In this document: one piece after another, positions 16,195 through 23,470 of the stretch
Layout: each line of letters starts with the position of its first letter
Position numbering within the stretch: position 1 is the stretch's first letter
DNA from: Jeotgalibaca sp052266715
Lineage (GTDB): Bacteria; Bacillota; Bacilli; Lactobacillales; Aerococcaceae
Assembly: GCA_052266715.1 (NCBI GenBank)
Contig: JBQPRB010000002.1
Length of the DNA stretch: 64,000 nucleotides
Direction: 5' to 3' (one strand)
The notes under the pieces: generated by a model
The model's database searches: none
What the model saw: the letters and a program-made list of their open reading frames with translations, nothing else
Told to the model about the DNA's origin: nothing
Program-made: the position numbers and the translations under genes

Positions 16195-16665
16195 ATGAAA
16201 AAAGTAATGGCACATTTAAAATTAATTTTCCGAAATGGCGAAACCTGGACAATAAACCGGGAACATATCGGGGATTTATGGATAAAACAGGTTTCAACAA
16301 GTTATGGTCGTATTGGCAACAGTGAGTTCCAAGAAATCCACCCTTGTGAGTCGTTGCGTATCGAGGTCCTTCAAGAAGCTGATCACGTCAAGTCTGATGA
16401 TATCAACTTAGGCGGTATTGAAACAGGAATGTTTGACCGTGTTGCAAAATATCAAGACATTGAAATGATGGATATCTTGTATCTTGATGAAGATCATCCA
16501 AAATCAGATACAATTGTTCAGAGTGATCGTATTTACTTCCCATACAAAGCGTTGGATACAGACGGCAATGATAATGAGTATCAAACTTCTAAAGTAGTAG
16601 ATGATAAATTATATATCGTTGTTGATCCCAATCATACTGTAGACGATATTTACTCCAATCTATAA
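16195..16665 (+). CDS. Hypothetical protein, conserved-looking, no recognised domain
   Basis: A 156-aa protein that I do not recognise. It is soluble, acidic (many Asp and Glu), with no signal peptide or membrane segment. The first half alternates short beta-like stretches (LKLIFRNGETWTI, SLRIEVLQEADHV); the second half reads like another beta-rich unit ending DKLYIVVDPNHTVDDI. ATG 16195 follows AGGAGTGAT; an in-frame ATG lies 12 bases later. It has its own terminator and lies alone between cca and dinG, so context gives no function. Codon use resembles that of its neighbours, so nothing suggests recent transfer. Confidence 0.8.
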   Translation: MKKVMAHLKLIFRNGETWTINREHIGDLWIKQVSTSYGRIGNSEFQEIHPCESLRIEVLQEADHVKSDDINLGGIETGMFDRVAKYQDIEMMDILYLDEDHPKSDTIVQSDRIYFPYKALDTDGNDNEYQTSKVVDDKLYIVVDPNHTVDDIYSNL

Positions 16666-16670
16666 ACCTG

Positions 16671-16708
16671 AAAAGACACAGTGCCTACAAGGGTATTGTG
16701 TCTTTTTT
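16671..16708 (+). terminator. Terminator after the hypothetical gene
   Basis: AAAAGACACAGTGCC (16671-16685) pairs with GGTATTGTGTCTTTT (16692-16706) with one G-U pair, then more Ts. Confidence 0.9.
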
Positions 16709-16808
16709 GTTGGCACTATCTTCTGGGAATCACTACTATTATGGGCTGTTTTCTAGTAAAATAAAAAGAGCAACAGGAATGTAATGTAGAATCGGGGTAA
16801 TATTCAAA

Positions 16809-19553
16809 ATGGGATTTAAAGATAAGATTTTTGCCGTTGTCGACTTGGAAACAACGGGATCAAGCTATAAGAATGGCGATCGTATCATTCAGATTGGCAT
16901 GACCTTCGTTCAAAATAATACTATTATTCAAGAGTATGATTTTAAGGTCAATCCTGGAAAAAAAATACCTAGCATGATTGAAAACCTCACCGGTATTTCA
17001 AACAAGGATGTTAAAAATGCACCTTATTTTGAAGATATTGCTGATTATGTTTTCAATTTACTTGAGGGTTGTGTCTTTGTCGCCCATAATATCGAATTTG
17101 ATTATCGGTTTTTAAGTAAATCGTTCATAGAGGCTGGTCTCCCTGAACTGAACATTCTCGGGTTAGATACAGTAGAACTTGTGAAGATATTATTCCCGAC
17201 ACTGGATAGCTATCGCCTTTCCGATTTATCTAATCAATTTAATTTCGCCCATGATAAAGTTCATGACGCTGCAGGTGATGCGAGAGCGACAGCTGAATTA
17301 TTCATTTTTCTTCAAGAAAGAGCAGTCTCCTTGCCCATTGTAACGCTCGAAAAATTAAATCAGCTTAGTCATCAGACTCAGAGGAATAATCAAGATTTTT
17401 TTGAAATGTGTCTGGAAATCAGCAGAGAACAAAGAGTACCACTTTCAGAAGATATTATTATAGTAAGTGGGATAGCATTACGAAAAAAAGAAATTCTGGT
17501 TGAACAAACCGGTCATCGCATGAAGGATAGCTTTGATACGAGGAATTTGTGGAGAACAGCCACTGAGGGAACGGCCTTCAAAACGAGAGAAGGTCAGTTG
17601 GACATGATGAACCAAATCGAAGCATTTTTTCAAGATTCAGATCGACATAGTTTTGCTATTGAAGCACCGGCGGGTTTTGGTAAAACATTGGCATACCTAT
17701 TTCCGGTTATTTTACAAGCTTCGCCTGAATCTAAAGTGGTTATCTCAACTTCAACATTACTACTGCAAGAACAGCTAGAGACTGTAATGAAAAAAGTACA
17801 AATGATGCTACCGTTTTCTCTTTTATTTTCTCAACTTAGCAGTCGTAACCACTTAATAAATTTAGAAAAAGTAGAAAAAATTAAAATTTCTGAGTTATTT
17901 GGAACAGACGCATTAATAATGATGAGTATTTATGTATGGCTAACAGAAACGGAAACGGGAAACTTGTCCGAATTAAGTTCTAGCCATAAAATAGGTTCTT
18001 TAATCGAATCTTTGTCCTATAAATTTGAGGAGAACGAAATAGACTCAAAGTGGCGGGAGTTCGATTTCTTTTTCTTTCATCAGGAAAAAGCTAGAAAGGC
18101 AAGTATTTTGCTGACCAACCACGCTTATTTAAGTCATCATATGCAAGATATTAAAGGGATGTCCGAAAACGGAGACATTAGTCTGGTAGTTGACGAAGCG
18201 CACCGATTTGCCCAAATGTACAAAGAAAAAGAAAAAGTGACTTTTCAGCTCTCGGCCATTCGTAGAAAAGTGTATAAATTTTCTAGTGTAGTCAGAGGTT
18301 ATCGTGAGCACTTGGAACAACATGCGAAAACAGCCTTTCCGCATTATGAATTGATTAACCTTGAATTCGCAATGGACCAATTAATAAATACCATAATGGA
18401 GCTCGAAACAAAATTCGAAAATGAATTTTTGGATGAAAAGGAAACGCAAAAAAATACTGACAGTTACTATTTAAGTAGTGAATTTTTGGAAAGTAATTGG
18501 TTTAAACGGTATGCTCGTAAATTGATCCTCCATTATGAGGAACTCAGATTAACTGGTGCACGTTATTTGGAACTGGATCATCACGCTGGAGAAGGGCAAT
18601 TTGCCAGTCGCCTGAGAATATTTATAGGTGCCATGAGTGAACACATTCATAACTTCTCGGAAATTATGAAAAAAGATCATTTTGGTTATTACGCTATCAA
18701 AAAAGGAAATCGTCTTGGCGGAGATAGGATAGGGCTGGAAAAAAACCACTGGGATATTGGGGAAAAACTTCAGAAGGAACTAAACGCCACTTTTTCCAAA
18801 ATGTTATATATCAGTGCGACGCTTCTGTTAACGGATGAGACAAACTATTTTTCGCGTAAGATTGGTATCGAGGATTTAGAAACGATTTCTTACACTTCAA
18901 AATACGAAGATGTAAAAAGCAAATTAGACATTTACGTTCCTAATGATATTCCCGCGGTAACAAAAATGGGACACCATGATTGGACAAATATGCTAACGAA
19001 TTTTATCTTTCAGTTAGTGTCAGAAACGAATAAGAAAATACTGGTATTATTTAATTCAAATCAAGTTCTGGAAGAAGTATTAAATAAGTTGCGAGTCAGG
19101 GATGAAAGAGGAAAAACTGGCATCGAGTTTCTGGCCCAGGGCTTTTCTGGGAGCCAACGACGCGTGCATAGACGTTTTTTAGAAGCGGAACAAGCTGTGT
19201 TATTAGGGAGTGGTTCCTATTGGGAAGGCGTAGATTTCCCGGATCAACCAGTGGAAATCGTTGTCATGACACGTTTACCGTTTGATCCACCAGAAACACC
19301 GGAAAATAGGGCGATTGACACTTACTACAGGGATTTTGGTGGCGGAAATTCATTCAGGACAGAATCCCTTCCCAAAATGATTATGCGTTTAATTCAAGGA
19401 ATGGGACGTATTTCCAGAAAAGAAGGGCATTCAGGTATTCTGTATTGTCTTGATAATCGTCTCTTATATAGTCCGTATGCAAAAAAAATTAAGGATAGTT
19501 TACCTGAAGGAATAACCATTCATGAAAAAAACTTTGAAGATTTAATATTTTAG
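16809..19553 (+). CDS. dinG: DinG-like protein: DnaQ exonuclease fused to XPD/DinG helicase
   Basis: Protein of 914 aa. The N-terminal 1-165 is a DEDDh 3'-5' exonuclease: VDLETTG, VAHNIEFDYRFL and HDAAGDARATAEL carry the metal ligands. The remainder is a superfamily 2 DinG-type helicase with Walker A AGFGKT, DEAH in VVDEAHRF, and motif VI QGMGRISRKEG. The four-Cys iron-sulphur cluster of E. coli DinG/XPD is absent; only three scattered Cys occur. This matches the Firmicute type, for which the staphylococcal protein was reported mainly as an exonuclease. Start ATG 16809 has a weak GGGGTAA upstream. Place between cca and ypmB matches Bacillus. Confidence 0.93.
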   Translation: MGFKDKIFAVVDLETTGSSYKNGDRIIQIGMTFVQNNTIIQEYDFKVNPGKKIPSMIENLTGISNKDVKNAPYFEDIADYVFNLLEGCVFVAHNIEFDYRFLSKSFIEAGLPELNILGLDTVELVKILFPTLDSYRLSDLSNQFNFAHDKVHDAAGDARATAELFIFLQERAVSLPIVTLEKLNQLSHQTQRNNQDFFEMCLEISREQRVPLSEDIIIVSGIALRKKEILVEQTGHRMKDSFDTRNLWRTATEGTAFKTREGQLDMMNQIEAFFQDSDRHSFAIEAPAGFGKTLAYLFPVILQASPESKVVISTSTLLLQEQLETVMKKVQMMLPFSLLFSQLSSRNHLINLEKVEKIKISELFGTDALIMMSIYVWLTETETGNLSELSSSHKIGSLIESLSYKFEENEIDSKWREFDFFFFHQEKARKASILLTNHAYLSHHMQDIKGMSENGDISLVVDEAHRFAQMYKEKEKVTFQLSAIRRKVYKFSSVVRGYREHLEQHAKTAFPHYELINLEFAMDQLINTIMELETKFENEFLDEKETQKNTDSYYLSSEFLESNWFKRYARKLILHYEELRLTGARYLELDHHAGEGQFASRLRIFIGAMSEHIHNFSEIMKKDHFGYYAIKKGNRLGGDRIGLEKNHWDIGEKLQKELNATFSKMLYISATLLLTDETNYFSRKIGIEDLETISYTSKYEDVKSKLDIYVPNDIPAVTKMGHHDWTNMLTNFIFQLVSETNKKILVLFNSNQVLEEVLNKLRVRDERGKTGIEFLAQGFSGSQRRVHRRFLEAEQAVLLGSGSYWEGVDFPDQPVEIVVMTRLPFDPPETPENRAIDTYYRDFGGGNSFRTESLPKMIMRLIQGMGRISRKEGHSGILYCLDNRLLYSPYAKKIKDSLPEGITIHEKNFEDLIF

Positions 19554-19567
19554 GAAAAAATCCAGCA

Positions 19568-19592
19568 AGAATCAAATAGTGATTCCTTTTTT
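19568..19592 (+). terminator. Weak terminator after dinG
   Basis: GAATCA (19569-19574) and TGATTC (19580-19585) form a 6-bp stem followed by CTTTTTT. Confidence 0.5.
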
Positions 19593-19658
19593 AGCGATTT
19601 TTGAGTATGATATTAGAATATAGTATTGGCTTGGCAGTAGAGGAAGAGGGTTAAGTAT

Positions 19659-20138
19659 TTGAAACGAAATATTGTAATGGGGCTAATCGTTTTATTGTTT
19701 GTTTTAATTGTTGGTTCCTATTCTATTTTTTATCAGTCCCAACGACCAATTGTTCAAGCGGAAAGCGAAGCGACTGCCATTGCCGAGCAAGTTGCAGGTG
19801 TGCAAAAGGTTGAAGATTTTTTTTGGTATAATGGTGCTGATGAGACGTATTTTGCAGTAGCTGGCTTTACAGAAAATGAAGATTATGTGTATGTGGTAAT
19901 CAAACAAGATGGTGGACAACAGTGGATTTTTGATGCCAAAGAGATTGTGACTGCGGATGAAGCAAAAGCTATTGTTCAAGCATCAGTAAATCCCGCTAGT
20001 CTTTTGGAAGCACGAATCGGTATTATTGATGATGAACCATTTTGGGAAGTGGCATATAAAGACGAAAAAGGCAATCTTGGTTACTATCAGTTGTCGGCAA
20101 AATCTGGCGAAAAAATCAAGGAATTTAAGAATATCTAG
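19659..20138 (+). CDS. ypmB: YpmB-like membrane protein (DUF5590)
   Basis: Protein of 159 aa with an N-terminal membrane anchor (about 5-24) and an extracytoplasmic part containing two PepSY-like stretches (about 35-95 and 98-158: ...EATAIAEQVAGVQKV and ...ADEAKAIVQASVNPASLLEA). PepSY-type domains are often found on secreted proteins linked to the wall; function of YpmB is unknown. The start is TTG 19659 after an AGAGGAAGAGGG stretch. It lies directly upstream of aspB (15-base gap), the Bacillus order dinG-ypmB-aspB-asnS-dnaD. Confidence 0.85.
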   Translation: MKRNIVMGLIVLLFVLIVGSYSIFYQSQRPIVQAESEATAIAEQVAGVQKVEDFFWYNGADETYFAVAGFTENEDYVYVVIKQDGGQQWIFDAKEIVTADEAKAIVQASVNPASLLEARIGIIDDEPFWEVAYKDEKGNLGYYQLSAKSGEKIKEFKNI

Positions 20139-20153
20139 GGATGGTGATGTTAT

Positions 20154-21344
20154 ATGGTGAAAATTTCAGACCGTATGCTCCAAGTAGAGGAGTCTCCTAC
20201 ATTAGGAACTTCCAATAAGGTGCAAAATCTCAAAGCACAAGGGATGGACATTATTAGTTTGACAGTTGGGGAACCAGACTTCGAGACTCCCCAGCATATT
20301 CGTGATGCAGCAATTGAGGCAATTCAGCAAAACAAAGTAAATCATTATGTTGCGACTTCTGGAATTCTACCCTTAAGACAAGCAATCGTTGCTTATCACA
20401 AAAAACATGACGGCGTTACTTATGAAACAAATGAAGTCATCGTTACAACAGGTGCAAAAGATGCTTTATACGGCTTATTCCAAACAATCCTCAACCCAGG
20501 TGATGAAGTTCTTATTCCAGCACCTTATTGGGTGAGTTATACAGAACAAGTCAAACTAGCCGGTGGTATGAATGTCATTATTGACACAACCCCGGAACGT
20601 GAATTCAAAGTGACCGTTCAAGACCTTGAAGCTAGGCGTACTGATAAAACCGTTGCCTTGATTTTAAATTCTCCTAATAATCCTACGGGAACCATCTATT
20701 CTAAGGAAGAGTTAGAGAGTATTGGGAACTGGGCTGTTGAAAATGACATTATCCTTGTTTCTGACGAGATTTATTACAACCTATGCTACAATGGTAACGA
20801 CGCTTGTTCCTTGGCTTCTATTTCGGAAGCAATTAAGAACCAAACAATCGTTATCAATGGTGTCTCCAAGTCATACGCTATGACTGGTTGGAGAATCGGA
20901 TATGCGATGGGAAATAAAGCAGTTATCAGCAAAATGACTGAATTTGCGAGTCACTCAGCAAATCCGGCAGCAGTCAGCCAATATGCTGCACTAGCCGCAT
21001 TAAATGGTCCCCAAGACGTTATCGAAGAGATGCGTCTGAAATTTGAGCGACGTTTGAATCATCTATACCCATTGCTTGAGACTATTCCCGGATTTAAATT
21101 GGTTAAACCACGCGGTGCATTTTATGTTTTTGCTAATGTAAAAGAAGCTGCCGAAATGACGGGTTATGAATCAGTCAGTGACTTTGCACTTGACTTGATT
21201 GAAGAAGCTAAAGTGGCTGTTATCAGTGGGGATGGTTTCGGATTCCCAGATTATATTCGTATCAGTTATACATTGAACGAGGAAACTTTGACTGAAGCGG
21301 TAGATAGAATAAAGGAATTTATTACTAATAAGGCAAATGCATAA
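20154..21344 (+). CDS. aspB: Aspartate aminotransferase, class I
   Basis: PLP-dependent enzyme (396 aa) interconverting aspartate/2-oxoglutarate and oxaloacetate/glutamate. Visible motifs: NSPNNPTGT near 172-180, DEIYYNL with the ring-stacking and Asp contacts near 204-210, and the Schiff-base lysine K239 in NGVSKSYAMTGWR. The final Arg binding the substrate carboxylate is in YIRISYTLNEE. The ATG at 20154 follows ATGGTGATG. The gene couples to asnS 12 bases later, so aspartate and asparaginyl-tRNA synthesis are co-expressed, as in Bacillus. Confidence 0.96.
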   Translation: MVKISDRMLQVEESPTLGTSNKVQNLKAQGMDIISLTVGEPDFETPQHIRDAAIEAIQQNKVNHYVATSGILPLRQAIVAYHKKHDGVTYETNEVIVTTGAKDALYGLFQTILNPGDEVLIPAPYWVSYTEQVKLAGGMNVIIDTTPEREFKVTVQDLEARRTDKTVALILNSPNNPTGTIYSKEELESIGNWAVENDIILVSDEIYYNLCYNGNDACSLASISEAIKNQTIVINGVSKSYAMTGWRIGYAMGNKAVISKMTEFASHSANPAAVSQYAALAALNGPQDVIEEMRLKFERRLNHLYPLLETIPGFKLVKPRGAFYVFANVKEAAEMTGYESVSDFALDLIEEAKVAVISGDGFGFPDYIRISYTLNEETLTEAVDRIKEFITNKANA

Positions 21345-21362
21345 ACAAAGGAGTTAGTGATC

Positions 21363-22661
21363 TTGGAAAGAATTACAATGAGACAAGCAAAGGAAAATTT
21401 AGGTAAAGAAGTAAAAATTGGTGCCTGGGTTACAAACAAACGCAGCAGTGGGAAAATTGCATTCCTGCAATTACGTGATGGCGATTATTACTTCCAGGGG
21501 ATTGTCCTGAAAAATGAAGTTGAACCAGAAGTTTTTGAAATAGCCAAGGGCTTGTCACAAGAATCTTCTATCATGGTAACTGGTGTTGTCCAAGAAGATA
21601 CACGTTCAAAACTTGGTTATGAACTGTTAGTAAAGGATATTGAAGTTTTGGGCGAGAGCCATGACTATCCAATCACACCAAAAGAACATGGAACAGAGTT
21701 CTTGATGGACCACCGTCATTTGTGGTTGCGTTCGTCTAAGCAACACGCTATTCTCAAAATTCGTAACGAAATTATTCGTGCTACATATGAATTCTTCAAC
21801 AAAGAAGGATTTATTAAAGTTGATCCACCTGTGTTAACAGGTAGCGCGCCGGAAGGGACGACAGAATTATTCCATACAAAATATTTTGATCAAGAAGCTT
21901 TCTTGTCTCAATCAGGTCAATTGTATTTGGAAGCAGCAGCAATGGCATTCGGTAAAGTTTTCTCGTTTGGGCCAACTTTCCGTGCCGAAAAATCTAAAAC
22001 ACGTCGTCACTTGATTGAATTTTGGATGATGGAGCCAGAAATGGCATTCATGCATCAAGATGAAAGTCTGGAAGTGCAAGAACAATATGTGGCTTATTTA
22101 GTACAATCCGTTTTAGATAATTGTGATTATTATTTGGATGTATTGGAACGCGACAAAGAATTACTTAAAAAGTATACACAATTGCCATACGAACGCATTT
22201 CTTATGATGATGCAATTGAATTGTTGCAGAAGAATGGTTTTGAAGACATTACATGGGGAGACGACTTCGGTTCGCCTCACGAAACCTTCATTGCGCAACA
22301 ATCTGAAGGGCCGGTATTTATCTTGAATTATCCTAAAGCGATTAAGCCGTTCTATATGAAAGAGCATCCTGATCGTGATGATGTTGTTTTGTGTGCGGAT
22401 TTGATTGCTCCAGAAGGATACGGAGAAATTATTGGTGGTAGTGAACGTGAAGTTGATTACGACAAACTAAGTCAACAAATCGAAAAATTTGGTCTATCTC
22501 TCGAAGATTACGGTTGGTATTTAGATTTGCGTAAATATGGTTCCGTTCCACATTCCGGTTTTGGTTTAGGCTTGGAAAGAGCTGTTACATGGATTACGGG
22601 AACAGAACATATTCGTGAAGCAAGTGCTTTCCCGCGTTTGTTAAACCGTCTTTACCCATAA
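21363..22661 (+). CDS. asnS: Asparaginyl-tRNA synthetase
   Basis: Class IIb synthetase, 432 aa. It has an N-terminal OB-fold anticodon-binding domain (about 1-105, with GAWVTNKRSSGKIAFLQLRDG) and a class II core. Motif 2 is FRAEKSKTRRHLIEFWMME and motif 3 is GFGLGLERAVTWI. Features typical of AsnRS over AspRS are the compact length and the missing GAD insertion. I start at TTG 21363, 9 bases after AAAGGAG; GTG 21357 is too close to that site, and ATG 21378 would clip the OB domain. No T-box or riboswitch precedes it. Confidence 0.97.
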   Translation: MERITMRQAKENLGKEVKIGAWVTNKRSSGKIAFLQLRDGDYYFQGIVLKNEVEPEVFEIAKGLSQESSIMVTGVVQEDTRSKLGYELLVKDIEVLGESHDYPITPKEHGTEFLMDHRHLWLRSSKQHAILKIRNEIIRATYEFFNKEGFIKVDPPVLTGSAPEGTTELFHTKYFDQEAFLSQSGQLYLEAAAMAFGKVFSFGPTFRAEKSKTRRHLIEFWMMEPEMAFMHQDESLEVQEQYVAYLVQSVLDNCDYYLDVLERDKELLKKYTQLPYERISYDDAIELLQKNGFEDITWGDDFGSPHETFIAQQSEGPVFILNYPKAIKPFYMKEHPDRDDVVLCADLIAPEGYGEIIGGSEREVDYDKLSQQIEKFGLSLEDYGWYLDLRKYGSVPHSGFGLGLERAVTWITGTEHIREASAFPRLLNRLYP

Positions 22662-22674
22662 TTAATACAATAAT

Positions 22675-22710
22675 GAGGGAGCAACAGTTTATCTGTATTG
22701 CTCTCTTTTT
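22675..22710 (+). terminator. Terminator between asnS and dnaD
   Basis: GAGGGAGCAA (from 22675) pairs with TTGCTCTCTTTTT (to 22710) with a short CAG/CTG inner stem and a T run. Confidence 0.75.
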
Positions 22711-22727
22711 AATAGGAGTATGAAGAA

Positions 22728-23423
22728 ATGAGTGATTTATTGGAAAATTGGTTAAACCAAGGGCAAACGGTCATTGAAAATGGTCTTTTAGAGCATTATC
22801 AAGCTTTGGGACTTAGTAGTGAGGAACTCATATTCGTCATTCAATTGAAGAGCTATTTAGATCAGAAACACTATTTCCCCAATATGGCAAATATCTCCGA
22901 ACGAATGGGGTTAACGGAATCAAAAGTTTTTGCCATCTTACATGACTTAATTCAAAGGAAAATTGTTATTATTCAAACCGAAAAAGATGGGGCGGGAAAA
23001 GACTCAGATCGCTATTCCTTAATGCCTCTCTATAAAAAATTAGCAATGTTTTTGGATAAGAAACAGGTTAGCAATCAAACGTCCTCCAATGACATTGATT
23101 TACTTGAAATTTTCCAACAAGAGTTTGGGAGACTGCTGACACCAATTGAAATTCAAACGGTGGGAGATTGGCTGGATAGAGACCGGTATTCTAAAGAGCT
23201 TATTTTAGAGGGCTTACGAGAAGCGGTTCTAAACCAAAAATACAGTCTGCGCTATATTGATCGGATATTGATGTCTTGGGAAAAGAAAAACATTCGAACT
23301 TCGAATCAAGCGAAAGAAGAAACAAAACGCTATTCTCAATTTCAAAATCAGGGGGATAAAACGGAAAGTAATGAACCAACTGAGCACGTTCCGCTTTTCA
23401 ACTGGTTGGATTCTTCAGAATAA
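22728..23423 (+). CDS. dnaD: DNA replication initiation protein DnaD
   Basis: DnaD helps load the replicative helicase at oriC and at PriA-marked forks. The 231-aa product has an N-terminal winged-helix oligomerisation domain (about 1-100, ISERMGLTESKVFAILHDLIQ) and a C-terminal DnaD/DnaB-II domain (about 125-195) ending in the signature YSLRYIDRILMSWEKKNI. ATG 22728 follows AGGAG. In Bacillus nth is the next gene; here dnaD runs straight into a terminator shared with convergent ponA. Confidence 0.95.
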   Translation: MSDLLENWLNQGQTVIENGLLEHYQALGLSSEELIFVIQLKSYLDQKHYFPNMANISERMGLTESKVFAILHDLIQRKIVIIQTEKDGAGKDSDRYSLMPLYKKLAMFLDKKQVSNQTSSNDIDLLEIFQQEFGRLLTPIEIQTVGDWLDRDRYSKELILEGLREAVLNQKYSLRYIDRILMSWEKKNIRTSNQAKEETKRYSQFQNQGDKTESNEPTEHVPLFNWLDSSE

Positions 23424-23470
23424 AAAATACGCTCCTGTTCAAGCTAAGAGCTTGAACAGGAGCGTATTTT
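23424..23470. terminator. Bidirectional terminator, dnaD / ponA
   Basis: Perfect 22-bp inverted repeat: 23424-23445 against 23449-23470, with a three-base loop. A and T runs at the ends serve both directions. The ponA stop codon (23469-23471) is at its edge. Confidence 0.95.
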
